DNA of 64,000 bases from Aeoliella straminimaris (GCF_024054565.1 NZ_JAMXLR010000092.1:248001-312000), one strand, 5' to 3'; counted from the first letter of the stretch, positions 52,389 through 61,990 are shown. Notes: generated by a model not told the origin, from the letters alone. Numbers and translations: made by a program.

Positions 52389-53801
52389 ATGAACCGCAAG
52401 CAGCTGCAAAAACTTGGTGTTCCGCCTCGCTGTGTGAAAATTGCCATACAGACCTTGAGTCGCGCTGCGCAGGAAGGGACCGGATTTGGACTGAAGGGCA
52501 AGCACGCCAAGGAACTGGTAGCCGGCGTGCTCGACAGCCCGCTGACGTACCTGCACGATCCACTGTGGGGGGAGTTTGCGCGGGAATTGATGACCGCCGA
52601 TATCGAGCCCAAGATGGAGCCCATCGAATATCAAACCTGGGGCGACGAGATCGACCCGGGGGCGCACGCACAGATGCGCGACGCCTGCCGGGTGCCGAGC
52701 GCCGTCGGGGCGGCGTTGATGCCGGACGCGCACATTGGCTATGGCCTGCCGATCGGCGGGGTGCTGGCGTGCGAAGACGCCGTGATTCCGTACGCCGTGG
52801 GTGTTGATATTGCCTGCCGCATGAAGCTGTCGGTATTCGATATGCCGGCCGATGCGCTCACCAAGCGTCGCAACCTGCTGGAAGAGGCCCTGATGGGCGG
52901 TACCCGCTTCGGCGTGGGCGTGGAGCATAAGCCGCGTCAGCGACATGAAGTGCTCGACCGTGATTGGAAGATCACGCACGTCACGCACCAGAAGAAGGAC
53001 ACCGCTTGGAAGCAGCTTGGCACCAGTGGCTCAGGTAACCACTTCGTCGAGTTTGGCCAGTTAACGCTTGCCGAGCGAGACGAAGAGCTGGGCCTGGACG
53101 CGGGCGAGTACCTCGCTTTGCTTTCGCACAGCGGTAGCCGTGGTGCGGGCGCCGCGGTCTGCAACTACTACAGCCAGATGGCACAGCGACTGTTGCCGGA
53201 CAGCTGCAAACAGTTGGGCCGGTTGGCATGGTTGTCGCTCGACACCGAGGAGGGCCAGGATTACTGGGCTGCCATGAACCTGATGGGCGAGTACGCCGCG
53301 GCGAACCATGCGGTGATCCATCGGTTGGTGGCCAAGTTGGCCGGGGCCAAGGTGATTGCGGGCGTCGAGAACCACCACAACTTCGCCTGGAAGGAATTCC
53401 ACGAGGTTCCCGGCAAGGGGCGTCGCGAAGTGGTGGTGCATCGCAAGGGTGCCACTCCAGCGGCGGCCGGTGAGTTGGGCGTGATTCCCGGCTCGATGGC
53501 CGACCCGGCGTTTGTGGTGCGAGGTCGTGGTAATCCGCAGAGCCTTACCAGCGCGTCGCACGGCGCGGGGCGTCGCATGAGCCGCCGTCAGGCGAAGGAC
53601 ACCTATCGCTTCAACGCGGTGAAGAACGATCTGGCTAAGAAAGGCATCACCGTGCTGGCTGCCGGCAGCGATGAAGTGCCTGGCGTGTACAAGGACATCC
53701 GCCAGGTGATGGCCGCCCAGCAGGACCTGGTCGAGGTGGTTGCCCAGTTCGATCCGAAGATCGTCCGTATGTGCGGCGACGGCAGCAAGGCGGAGGATTG
53801 A
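52389..53801 (+). CDS. rtcB: RNA-splicing ligase RtcB
   Basis: 470 residues from ATG 52389. GTP-dependent ligase joining 2',3'-cyclic phosphate or 3'-phosphate to 5'-OH RNA ends. All main blocks are present: LMPDAHIGYGLPIGG, VGVDIACRMKL, GSGNHFVEFG, LLSHSGSRG, GVENHHNFAW, VVHRKGATPA, and the guanylate-attachment SASHGAGRRMSR near residue 394. No signal peptide. Upstream of it is the C-rich array rather than a ribosome binding site. No RtcA or RtcR nearby. Confidence 0.93.
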   Translation: MNRKQLQKLGVPPRCVKIAIQTLSRAAQEGTGFGLKGKHAKELVAGVLDSPLTYLHDPLWGEFARELMTADIEPKMEPIEYQTWGDEIDPGAHAQMRDACRVPSAVGAALMPDAHIGYGLPIGGVLACEDAVIPYAVGVDIACRMKLSVFDMPADALTKRRNLLEEALMGGTRFGVGVEHKPRQRHEVLDRDWKITHVTHQKKDTAWKQLGTSGSGNHFVEFGQLTLAERDEELGLDAGEYLALLSHSGSRGAGAAVCNYYSQMAQRLLPDSCKQLGRLAWLSLDTEEGQDYWAAMNLMGEYAAANHAVIHRLVAKLAGAKVIAGVENHHNFAWKEFHEVPGKGRREVVVHRKGATPAAAGELGVIPGSMADPAFVVRGRGNPQSLTSASHGAGRRMSRRQAKDTYRFNAVKNDLAKKGITVLAAGSDEVPGVYKDIRQVMAAQQDLVEVVAQFDPKIVRMCGDGSKAED

Positions 53802-53889
53802 CCGGCGGGGCGAGGATCGAGGGACGAGGGTAGTTGATCCAATAGACAGCGAGGCGGTTGTCGCAAACAATTGGTGTGACTACCAACTC

Positions 53890-53945
53890 GCCCCTAACCC
53901 CTCGCCCCTCACCCCTCACCCCTCACCCCTCACCCCTCACCCCTC
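53890..53945. repeat. Tandem heptanucleotide CCCCTCA array
   Basis: About seven copies of CCCCTCA (first ones CCCCTAA and CCCCTCG) end directly at the ATG 53946. This is a short tandem repeat immediately upstream of a start codon, with no A/G-rich ribosome binding site. Related C-rich units precede rtcB. Confidence 0.85.
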
Positions 53946-54125
53946 ATGGACGACCTCACTTACATCTGCGATTCCTGCGGCGAGGAGATCGTCATCCCAC
54001 TCGATCTTTCTCAGGGATCGGAGCAGGAGTACGTGGAAGACTGCCCGGTGTGCTGTTGTCCGAACGTGATTCATGTCGAGGTGGATGAAGACGGCGACAC
54101 GAGGTGTTGGGCAGAGCGGGAGTAG
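53946..54125 (+). CDS. CPXCG-like cysteine-rich small protein, 59 aa
   Basis: A 59-residue frame. It starts ICDSCGEE and continues DCPVCCCPNVIHVEVDEDG, giving a CxxC and a CPxC pair as in the CPXCG cysteine-rich family, which probably binds one zinc. Many bacteria carry such a gene; function unknown. Its start lies at the end of the heptamer array. Codon use and motif spacing are strong, so the gene is real despite its size and lack of ribosome binding site. Confidence 0.8.
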   Translation: MDDLTYICDSCGEEIVIPLDLSQGSEQEYVEDCPVCCCPNVIHVEVDEDGDTRCWAERE

Positions 54126-54135
54126 GCGGGCGCGA

Positions 54136-56493
54136 TCACTCGAACTCGAGCTTCTGCCTGGTCACGCCCAATGCTTCGACCTTGTCGCGAGACAGCGGGG
54201 CAGGGTGGAGCTTGCGCTCGGTCCACAGGTCGAGCGTGCTGGTGCGCAAGCGATTGTCGATGCGTTCCGACTGGCCGATCGGCAGAATCGACTCTGCCTG
54301 ATCGGGATCGTCCATCGGCACCCACTGCGTGTACGACTGGGCGGTCTGGCAGGCGATGGTGCCGCCGTCGGTGATTTCAAGTGCCGGCAGACGGAGATCA
54401 TGCTCTGGAGCGAGTGAACCAAAGCCATCAAGGCTTTCGTAGTAGCCCAGACGCTGCTCGGTCACGGCCCGGCGGGCCTGGTCCTGCCAGGTAGTGGGAT
54501 CGTCGCCATAGCGCTCAAGGCAGTTCAGCCACGCCGTGGCGAGGGACTGATCGATGAAATCGACTTCGAGTTCGCTGAGCTGGTGTTCGGGATTGTCGGC
54601 GATTTGTCCGGTGGCGGTCTTCAGGAAGTAGGCCAGGCCCGATTCGCCTCCGCCATAGACTTGGGCGAGGTGCGTACTGACGAAGCGGAAGAACGTGTTG
54701 AGCTCGAGCGCCACGGCCGAGCCTTCCTTTTTGAGCGACGAGGAGGCCCCCTGCTCGTACCACGGTTTCAGCAGGGCGAGAGCCAATTGTGCTTCGAGCG
54801 ACAGCGCGTCGGCGTCTTGCTGCTCGATATGTAGCCCCAGGGCGACAATATCGCGCCGCGCCGGGTTGGTGCTTTCGAAGTGAATGGCCTTCACCTGGCC
54901 GGGCGTGAATTTCTCGCGCTCTTGCAGTCGTTCGCGCAGCCGCCAGGAGCGTACCGTGTCGCCGCCGGTGCCGGTCATGGCGCCGATCGGGATTGAGTAC
55001 CAAGAGCCGGTAGTGCGATGGTTGCCGGAGTAGAGAAAACCAGCCGCGGGATTCATGACGTGAGATTGCAGCGCGTGCGGAACGATTTCCTGCCAGTCAT
55101 CGGAGCTCGAACGAGCTGCTCTGGCATGACGGCCGTGCGAGGGATCGTCTCGGGAGCGGGACGGCATCGCGCCGAGGGCGCGATAGCCAATGTCGCCGTC
55201 GCGATCGCCGAACACCACGTTGGCACTCGGAAACCGCCAGCCGGCCAGGGCGTCGTCGAACTCCGTGGCGTCCCCCGCCCGCATCATGGCGATCGCGCCT
55301 TGGATAGTGTCGCGGTCGGTTTCGCAGATCGGGATTCGCTTGAGCGCGACCTCGCCATCGCGGGGCTGGGCGAAGCAGTATTGCGTAGCCACTGGGCCGA
55401 GGTGTGTTTCGCGAACCAACAGTTCGACTGGCTGCGCACCCTTCACTGCGATCGACTCGTGGTAGACTTGCATGTCGCGCCACTCGCCGTCGAACCTGTA
55501 AGCGTCTGGATGCTCTTCGTCCGTCTCGAGCAGGAACAGGTCGGCCTGATCGGCGCCCAGAGCGGTCATGCCCCAAGCGACGCGATCTGTGAAGCCGATC
55601 AAGATGATTGGGCTGCCCGGCACGCCGATGCCGCGGGCGTTGAAGGTATCGCCGACGATGTGCCACTCGTAAAACAGCGAGGGGTTGCGAACCGGCGTCT
55701 GCGGATCGCTGACCAGCACGCTCGACCCCGTGGTGGTCATGTCGCCCCCCACCACCCAGGCGTGGCTGAACTTCGGTCCTTCCTGAGCCTCCCCGCTGCT
55801 TGTCATGCCATGTTCCTGGGCGTAGCGATTGACCTGTTCGACCCACTCGTCGGTGACATCCGATCGCTGCACGACGGCGGGGGTTTCGTCGGGCGGCATT
55901 TGTTTCAGGCCCTCGGGCACCTGCATGAACAGCTCGCGCGCACGGCGGTTCATGCCGCGGCTGGCCATCAGGTCGCGGGTGCCATCGGTGGCAAAGAACT
56001 GCGCGATATGCCACCACGAGGCGAGGCAGTCGGCCGGGGTCCACTGCTCGGCCTCGAGTCCCACCTCGGCGAACATCGGGTTCAGGTCGCCCGAGTGCTC
56101 GGCAAAGTAGTCGTTCACCCCTCGACAATAGGCGTCGAGCAACGCCTTGGTTCCCGCATCGAGGTTTTCGGCGGTCTGTTGGGCAGCGCGGTGGAAACCA
56201 AACGTACGCATCTTCTTGTCGTGATCGATGGAAGTCTCATCTCGCCGAAGCTTGCGAACCTCGCCCACCACTTCCGAGAGTCGGCCCTGGATGATCCGCA
56301 GCGAGTAGGTCATCTGAAACCCGCGATCCTCGGCTGTCGCGTATCCGAGTCCGTACATCGCGCCAGCATCGGTGGCGGCGAACACATGCGGCACTCCCCA
56401 GGGATCACGGAGGATTTCGACTGGCTCGGCACGGCACGTCGCGCAAATGGCTACTATGAACAGCGGAAACAAGACAGCCGTGGACTTTGCCAT
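54136..56493 (-). CDS. Penicillin-acylase-family Ntn hydrolase
   Basis: 785 residues from ATG 56493. Family members cleave amide bonds of penicillins or acyl-homoserine lactones after autocatalytic removal of a spacer. A signal peptide precedes the alpha chain (EILRDPWGVPHVFA, YGLGYATAEDRGFQM). The beta chain begins at Ser243 in KFSHAWVVGGDMTTTG, with a typical nucleophile followed by SDPQTPV. The spacing from alpha to beta is usual. Substrate not deducible: AHL acylase, aculeacin-like or lactam. Long plus-strand frame over it is a shadow. Confidence 0.88.
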   Translation of the reverse strand: MAKSTAVLFPLFIVAICATCRAEPVEILRDPWGVPHVFAATDAGAMYGLGYATAEDRGFQMTYSLRIIQGRLSEVVGEVRKLRRDETSIDHDKKMRTFGFHRAAQQTAENLDAGTKALLDAYCRGVNDYFAEHSGDLNPMFAEVGLEAEQWTPADCLASWWHIAQFFATDGTRDLMASRGMNRRARELFMQVPEGLKQMPPDETPAVVQRSDVTDEWVEQVNRYAQEHGMTSSGEAQEGPKFSHAWVVGGDMTTTGSSVLVSDPQTPVRNPSLFYEWHIVGDTFNARGIGVPGSPIILIGFTDRVAWGMTALGADQADLFLLETDEEHPDAYRFDGEWRDMQVYHESIAVKGAQPVELLVRETHLGPVATQYCFAQPRDGEVALKRIPICETDRDTIQGAIAMMRAGDATEFDDALAGWRFPSANVVFGDRDGDIGYRALGAMPSRSRDDPSHGRHARAARSSSDDWQEIVPHALQSHVMNPAAGFLYSGNHRTTGSWYSIPIGAMTGTGGDTVRSWRLRERLQEREKFTPGQVKAIHFESTNPARRDIVALGLHIEQQDADALSLEAQLALALLKPWYEQGASSSLKKEGSAVALELNTFFRFVSTHLAQVYGGGESGLAYFLKTATGQIADNPEHQLSELEVDFIDQSLATAWLNCLERYGDDPTTWQDQARRAVTEQRLGYYESLDGFGSLAPEHDLRLPALEITDGGTIACQTAQSYTQWVPMDDPDQAESILPIGQSERIDNRLRTSTLDLWTERKLHPAPLSRDKVEALGVTRQKLEFE

Positions 56494-56608
56494 GGGAACG
56501 ACCTGCGGAAGGAAAGAGATGCGGCCCAGCGAACAGCGTACGCAGCGCGCAGGATATACTGCCACGCGACGGAACGCAATTATTTGCTGAACTTTGGTCC
56601 GCGCAAGC

Positions 56609-56639
56609 AAAGGGCCTCGCCGCAGCGGCGAGGCCCTTT
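56609..56639 (-). terminator. Perfect hairpin, terminator of the CAP-like gene
   Basis: AAAGGGCCTCGCCGC at 56609 and its complement to 56639 form a 15-bp perfect stem with a one-base centre. It follows the minus-strand stop at 56667 by 28 bp. Only short T-runs follow. Confidence 0.7.
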
Positions 56640-56666
56640 GATCGTTTGCTCGGTTGTGGCTGGCGG

Positions 56667-57245
56667 TTACCGCACCAGCAGGCAGCAGTACCAACCGTCG
56701 CGGCCCTGCACCATCGCGGCGCCGCCGTAGGTGCCCCGTTCGTCGAGGCAGCAGGTCAGGAAGCGGCCATTAGTGAAACCAACGCCTTCGCACTTTGCTC
56801 CCCCCAGCGAACCACCGATGTGGTTCTTGAAGCTTCGCTGCGCGGCAATGGTTGCCTTACGGAGCGCGAGCTTCTGCAGCGCAGGATCAGGCGTGAGAGC
56901 ACCGTAGCCCTGCTTTGCCCGTTCGGTGTTCGCCTTGTCGAGTGCCGTCACGCCGTTGGAGTGACTGAACGACTTGTTCGAGCGAACCAGGTTACCAACG
57001 ATGTTGGTTGCACGGGCGACCGGACCCTCGCCGTTGGTAGCCGCCTTTTTGACGACATGGGCTTTGGACGCGGGGGTGCTAGTTGTCGCCTTGTTGGCGG
57101 TGTATTCATCCACCGGGACGCCATCGATGGCAACCAGTCGCTCGCCGGGAGCGAGTTTGATTCCTTCGACAGTCACTCCGTGGGCCACGCCACTGCCGAC
57201 AAGGAGCAGCGCCGCGCACTGGGTGAGGGTGAACTTGCTGAACAT
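56667..57245 (-). CDS. CAP/SCP-like secreted protein
   Basis: 192 residues from ATG 57245, GGAGG about seven bases upstream. Signal peptide then a Thr/Ala/Lys linker. The C-terminal 120 residues are CAP-like: SHSNGVTALDKANTERAKQGYGALTPDPALQKLALRKA and HIGGSLGGAKCEGVGF. Two CC pairs (LTCCLDE, WYCCLLVR) could form disulfides. Members bind sterols, peptides or cleave proteins; the exact role is unclear. Confidence 0.78.
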   Translation of the reverse strand: MFSKFTLTQCAALLLVGSGVAHGVTVEGIKLAPGERLVAIDGVPVDEYTANKATTSTPASKAHVVKKAATNGEGPVARATNIVGNLVRSNKSFSHSNGVTALDKANTERAKQGYGALTPDPALQKLALRKATIAAQRSFKNHIGGSLGGAKCEGVGFTNGRFLTCCLDERGTYGGAAMVQGRDGWYCCLLVR

Positions 57246-57428
57246 GATTGCCTCCATCTCTTACCACTTGGGGATCTCTGCCACCGACACAGGCGTCGGT
57301 AGCAACGTCCACGGCATGGTAAACGAGCGGAGGGCGGCTGCAACCACCCGATGACCCCCTTGGCGCGGTAATCCGCGTTTGCCCAGTTTAACACCCTGGG
57401 CAAAGGTTGCATGTGGTGCGCGAAGTCG

Positions 57429-57677
57429 TTAAAAGTCCCGAAAGTTCGAGCAGCCCACGGGACGAGGTGCCATCACGACATCTTGTGCCCCATTTTCGGC
57501 GCCGGCTCTCGCGCGAGGCTGGCGTCCGCATCTGGTAGGCCCTGGGGCCGTATATTGGTGACCGGCTTGGGATGGCGTAGGAGCCGCGGGGGCGGCGATC
57601 GGCTCTTGAGCCTGGCCGCCGGACGGCCAAGAAGCGAATGCTAGCATCGCAACCTGAAAGCACAAAAGAGGGCGCAT
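57429..57677 (-). CDS. Possible small secreted protein, 82 aa
   Basis: ATG 57677 preceded by GGTGGGG. A signal peptide (LLCFQVAMLAFASWPSGGQAQ) then a Pro/Ala/Gly-rich mature part without a motif. Alone between the CAP-like gene and mcsB. The text after the signal peptide has little character, so it may be a random frame. Confidence 0.4.
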   Translation of the reverse strand: MRPLLCFQVAMLAFASWPSGGQAQEPIAAPAAPTPSQAGHQYTAPGPTRCGRQPRARAGAENGAQDVVMAPRPVGCSNFRDF

Positions 57678-57821
57678 CGATACCCCACCATCTAGACCAT
57701 GGAACGACTCGTCTTAACGCGAGATCGGATGCCGTCGCCTGATGGCCGAACGGTCGTACCGCTTTGCAGAGAAATAATGGCCGCGCACTGCGGACTGGCG
57801 AAGCCGGGAAGACTTTGCAAC

Positions 57822-58913
57822 CTAGTTGTGCTCGGCCTTGTCGCTATCGCCGCCAAGGTGGCGGCGCAGGTAGGTGGCTCGTTCGATGTTGCGGTCAGAC
57901 GAGTCGAGTTCCATGCCGGCCAGTTTCTGGAGATGGGCCGGCTGGGTGTGAACGAACAGCTTGTTCACGGTGGGGATGGCCACGTCGCCGATGAGTCCGA
58001 GGTTGACTCCCATGCGGACGCTCGACAGCAGGTGCAGGGTCTCTTCGCTGCTGATGGTCTGGGCATTACGCAAAATGCCGTAGGCGCGGCTTACTCGGTC
58101 GTGCAGCGTCTCCTGGCTCTCGCGGACCAGAAACTCCCGGGCCTGGCGCTCGTAGTCGATCAGCACCGGTACGACGTCGGCCACTTTTTTGATGAGTTCC
58201 TGCTCGCTTAATCCCAGAGTGATCTGGTTCGATACCTGGTAGAAGTCGCCCATGGCCTGCGAACCCTCGCCGTACAGGCCGCGGACTGCGAGGTTGATTT
58301 TTTGCAAACTGCGGAACACCTTGTCGATCTGGCGCGTAATCACCAGGGCGGGCAGGTGTAGCATGACGCTCACGCGGATGCCCGTGCCGACATTCGTGGG
58401 GCAGGCGGTCAGGTAGCCCAGCTTTTCGTTGTACGCGTAGGTCACCTGCTCCTCGATCAAGTCGTCGAGCGTATCAATCTGCTCCCAGGCCGAGTCGAGG
58501 TCCAGGCCGCTGTGCATTACTTGGATGCGGAGGTGATCCTCCTCGTTGATCATCACGCTGTACTGCTCGCGGCCGTCGATCGCTACGGCGCGTGCTCCCT
58601 CGCTTTCGGACAGTTCGCGGCTGATGAGTTGCCGTTCGACCAGGAACGCCCGATCGATCTCCGGCAGCTGGCTCACGTCGACGTACATCAACTCGCCGGG
58701 AAACTTCTTCGAGTCGTTCGAGGCGGCAATGCGGGCGTGCAGAATCTTTTCGATCTCGGCCCGGTCGGCCGCAGTGGCGCGGGCGATGAAGGGGAACTCT
58801 GCCAGGTTGCGGGCCAGGCGGATACGGCTGGAGATGACGATGTCCGACTCGGGCCCCGAGCCCTTCAGCCATTCGCCGCTTCCACCGGCAAGTTCTTCGA
58901 AGTTGAGCGGCAT
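57822..58913 (-). CDS. mcsB: Protein-arginine kinase McsB
   Basis: 363 residues from ATG 58913; related to creatine/arginine phosphagen kinases and phosphorylates arginine in proteins, marking them for ClpCP. The phosphagen-kinase text is present: SSRIRLARNLAEFPF, EEDHLRIQVMHSGLDL, CPTNVGTGIRVSVMLHLP with the catalytic Cys in CPTNVGTG. Located 76 bp after mcsA. ctsR and clpC, which follow or precede in Firmicutes, are not in this window. Confidence 0.9.
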   Translation of the reverse strand: MPLNFEELAGGSGEWLKGSGPESDIVISSRIRLARNLAEFPFIARATAADRAEIEKILHARIAASNDSKKFPGELMYVDVSQLPEIDRAFLVERQLISRELSESEGARAVAIDGREQYSVMINEEDHLRIQVMHSGLDLDSAWEQIDTLDDLIEEQVTYAYNEKLGYLTACPTNVGTGIRVSVMLHLPALVITRQIDKVFRSLQKINLAVRGLYGEGSQAMGDFYQVSNQITLGLSEQELIKKVADVVPVLIDYERQAREFLVRESQETLHDRVSRAYGILRNAQTISSEETLHLLSSVRMGVNLGLIGDVAIPTVNKLFVHTQPAHLQKLAGMELDSSDRNIERATYLRRHLGGDSDKAEHN

Positions 58914-58989
58914 GTTTGTAATTCTTGGCCGGGCGGCGTAAATGGAAGCTAATGGGGAAAAGCAATCAACGTGTCGACAACTCCCTATT

Positions 58990-59535
58990 CTATAAATCGG
59001 TCGGAGGTTGTTCCGTGGGCGGTAGCTGGCGGGATTCTTCGATTTCGCGGATCTCGTCACGCAGCTTCGACGCCTGCTCGTAATCTTCGCGAGCGACGGC
59101 CTCTTTCATTTCGCGACGCAGGCGAATCAGTTGGGTCTGCTGTTCGGCATTGGCGCCGAAACCCTTGGGCACCTTGCCGACGTGCCGCGTCTCGTCGTGG
59201 ATGTTCAAGAGCAGTGGCTCGAGCTCCTCCGAGAAGCAGGTGTAGTCATAGGGGCAACCGAGGCGACCTTGCTTGCGAAACTCCCGAAAACTGATGCCGC
59301 ACACGGGACACACTTGCTTGTCCAGTCGAGCCAGCTCCTCGGCCGTCTCGCCGACGGCCAACTGCTGAGCCAGCAGGCCGGCCATGGCGGGCATCATCTC
59401 GTCCGCATCGGAAGAGGAGGGCGGCGCCAGGAACGCTTGCGCGCAATCCTCGCAGAGGTGTAGTTCATTGGGCTCGCCATCCACCAGATCGGTGATGTGG
59501 AAGGTCGCCTGTTTATCGCACTTTTGGCACTTCAT
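58990..59535 (-). CDS. mcsA: McsA, activator of McsB
   Basis: 181 residues from ATG 59535. Two zinc-finger-like parts: MKCQKCDKQATFH...HLCEDCA (Cys3, Cys6, Cys28, Cys31) and CPVCGISF...LGCPYDYTCF, then a UVR-like helical hairpin (REDYEQASKLRDEIREIEE) at the C-terminus. Order mcsA-mcsB is conserved in other phyla and supports both calls. Confidence 0.9.
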   Translation of the reverse strand: MKCQKCDKQATFHITDLVDGEPNELHLCEDCAQAFLAPPSSSDADEMMPAMAGLLAQQLAVGETAEELARLDKQVCPVCGISFREFRKQGRLGCPYDYTCFSEELEPLLLNIHDETRHVGKVPKGFGANAEQQTQLIRLRREMKEAVAREDYEQASKLRDEIREIEESRQLPPTEQPPTDL

Positions 59536-59788
59536 AATAGATCGAAAGGGACTGCTTGCAGTGGCACGGCGGCATCGAGAAGCGACGTAACGGATTCTAT
59601 CGGCGGGCCTTGGAGTGTCAAGGTGAGCAACCTGCCAGGCCGGTGGTGGCAACCCCTTGCGGTGCAACGACATACGCCGCTGCCGGCGACGCTTGCAGCC
59701 CTGCACCTGCTGGTCTACGCTGGGTACTCGGTCGAACTCGCGGACGAGGCCGCCCGCTTCGACGTTTCACGCTGTTTCGCAGATCATC

Positions 59789-61336
59789 ATGCCGCACTTC
59801 CCCGCGTTTGACGAATTCGCCCAACTGTCGGCTTCGGCCGATTACGTCCCTGTGTGTCGCCGTTTGATCAGCGATTCGCTGACCCCGGTTACCGGGTTTC
59901 GCGCCATCGACGATGGCAAGTCGGCGTGCCTGTTCGAAAGCGTGATTGGGGGCGAGAAAGTCGGGCGGTACAGTTTTCTGGCCAGCGAACCCTACCTGCT
60001 GCTCGAGGCCCAGGGCACCACGGTGACCGCCACCCAATTGGGCCGTCCCGCCGAGTTGGGCGCTGCTGGCACGGAAGTGGAGCCCGTCAGCGAGACCTTC
60101 GAGTGCGACAACCCTCTGGAAGAACTCCGCCGCCGGATTGCCACGGTGAGGGTTGCCAAAGCGCCTGGATTGCCACCCTTCGTCGGCGGCGCCGTGGGGT
60201 ATGCGGGCTACGACACCGTGCGGTATGTCGAGCATCTGCCCGACGCCCCCGAGGACGATCGACACCTGCCTGACATGGTATTCGCCTTTTTCGATCACAT
60301 GGTGGTTTTCGACAACGTGACGAAGACCGTCATGGTGATCGCCTTGGCCAAGGTTTGCGATTCGCAGGGCAAGCAACTGCAGGCCGCCTACGACGAAGCC
60401 TGCCGGCGGGTGGATCGCTTGGTCGAGAAGTTGTCGGTGCCGCCCACCAAGCTGTCGCCGGTCGACATTGCCACGGCGGGAGACGTGTCGCTCGACTACC
60501 AGGCCAACTTCACGCAGCAAGCATTCGAGTCGGCGGTGGAGAAGTGCGTCGAGTACATTCGCGCAGGCGACATCTTCCAGGTGGTATTGAGCCAGCGCCT
60601 CGAACTGCCCCTGGCCAGTGATCCGTTCGAGGTGTACCGCACGCTGCGGGTGGTGAATCCTAGCCCGTTCATGTTCTTTATGCGTTCCCGCCACTCGACG
60701 TTGGTGGGTAGCTCGCCGGAAATCATGGTCCGCGTGGTCGATGGCAAAGTGACCGTCCGCCCGCTGGCTGGCACCCGTCCCCGCGGCGCCAACGAGGCCG
60801 AGGACGAAGCGTTGGCCGAGGAGCTCTTGGCCGATCCCAAAGAGTGTGCCGAACACGTCATGCTGGTCGACCTGGGCCGCAACGACGTCGGTCGGGTTGC
60901 GCAGTACGGGTCGGTGGAGATCTCGGATGTGATGGTCATCGAGCGGTATAGCCACGTGATGCATATTACTTCGAACGTGACCGGACAACTTACCGACGAC
61001 CGCGATGCCTTCGACGCCCTGGCTGCCTGTCTGCCGGCAGGCACCGTGTCGGGCGCACCGAAAGTGCGGGCGATGGAGATCATTGACGAGCTGGAGCCGC
61101 ACCGGCGCGGACCGTATGCCGGCGCAGTGGGCTACATCGACTTCGCCGGCAACATGGATACCTGCATCGCGCTGCGAACGCTGGTTGTCGCCGACGGCAA
61201 GGCGTACGTGCAGGCCGGCGCGGGCATCGTGGCCGATAGCGTCCCCGCCACGGAGTACCAGGAGACGCTCAACAAAGCCCGCGGGCTGCTGAAGGCCATC
61301 GAGATTACGGAGAATCGGACCGCCGGCGGGGCGTAG
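59789..61336 (+). CDS. trpE: Anthranilate synthase component I
   Basis: 515 residues from ATG 59789. Makes anthranilate from chorismate using ammonia from the TrpG partner (not in this window). N-terminal tryptophan-binding region near FESVIGGEKVGRYSFL, and the chorismate-binding core: GDIFQVVLSQR, RPLAGTRPRG, ECAEHVMLVDLGRNDVGRV, and PAGTVSGAPKVRAMEIIDELE. The C-terminal AYVQAGAGIVADSVPATEYQE is a family block. Divergent from mcsA. Confidence 0.94.
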   Translation: MPHFPAFDEFAQLSASADYVPVCRRLISDSLTPVTGFRAIDDGKSACLFESVIGGEKVGRYSFLASEPYLLLEAQGTTVTATQLGRPAELGAAGTEVEPVSETFECDNPLEELRRRIATVRVAKAPGLPPFVGGAVGYAGYDTVRYVEHLPDAPEDDRHLPDMVFAFFDHMVVFDNVTKTVMVIALAKVCDSQGKQLQAAYDEACRRVDRLVEKLSVPPTKLSPVDIATAGDVSLDYQANFTQQAFESAVEKCVEYIRAGDIFQVVLSQRLELPLASDPFEVYRTLRVVNPSPFMFFMRSRHSTLVGSSPEIMVRVVDGKVTVRPLAGTRPRGANEAEDEALAEELLADPKECAEHVMLVDLGRNDVGRVAQYGSVEISDVMVIERYSHVMHITSNVTGQLTDDRDAFDALAACLPAGTVSGAPKVRAMEIIDELEPHRRGPYAGAVGYIDFAGNMDTCIALRTLVVADGKAYVQAGAGIVADSVPATEYQETLNKARGLLKAIEITENRTAGGA

Positions 61337-61421
61337 CCGCCCTGGTCGCGGATGAATCATGGTGGGGGCAGGCGAAAAAGAGATGCGTAGACCTTTCCTT
61401 GAATCGTGATATTGCATTCCC

Positions 61422-61979
61422 GTGTCGTTCATTGGTGGCAAACTGCTCGTTGCTTCACGCACGCTTCGCGATCCGAACTTCGCGCGGACCGTGGTGCTGA
61501 TGCTCGAACATGCCGAAGAGGGGGCTCTGGGCGTGGTGCTCAACCGGCCTTCGCCCAAGACCGTGTGCGAGGTGTGGGAGTCGCTGGGCGAACAGTTTGT
61601 GGATAACGACGAGTTCGTCTATCTCGGTGGCCCCGTGCCGGGACCGCTGATCGCGCTGCACGCCATACAGGAACTCGGCGAGAAGCAGATTATCCCCGGC
61701 GTGTACATGTCGGTGCAGCGCGAGGTCATCGAGCAGCTGGTGCACACGCCCGACACGCGGCTGCGGCTGTTCAGCGGTCACTCCGGCTGGGGTGGAGGTC
61801 AGCTGGAAGATGAACTGGAGGTCGGCGGCTGGCACGTCGCCGACGCCGTGACGGACGACGTTTTCGGCGACACCGAATTCGACCACCTCTGGAGCCAGGT
61901 GCTCAAGCGAATCGCGCTGAACATCATGCTGCCGGGCGTCTCGCCCGACGATCTGCCGCCTGACCCCTCGATGAACTGA
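61422..61979 (+). CDS. algH: YqgE/AlgH family protein
   Basis: 185 residues from GTG 61422. Conserved family with a beta-rich fold, role in gene control suggested in Pseudomonas but not settled. Family text: GKLLVASRTLRDPNFARTVVLMLEHAEEGALGVVLNRP and LFSGHSGWGGGQLEDEL. 85 bp after trpE; may be in the same transcript. Confidence 0.92.
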   Translation: MSFIGGKLLVASRTLRDPNFARTVVLMLEHAEEGALGVVLNRPSPKTVCEVWESLGEQFVDNDEFVYLGGPVPGPLIALHAIQELGEKQIIPGVYMSVQREVIEQLVHTPDTRLRLFSGHSGWGGGQLEDELEVGGWHVADAVTDDVFGDTEFDHLWSQVLKRIALNIMLPGVSPDDLPPDPSMN

Positions 61980-61990
61980 CTTGCAACAGC

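Noticed and set aside
55018..56730. Plus-strand frame of 570 codons over the acylase
   Set aside because: Antisense; the minus strand has the full Ntn hydrolase sequence.
59618..61558. Minus-strand frame of 646 codons over trpE
   Set aside because: Antisense to a complete chorismate-binding enzyme.
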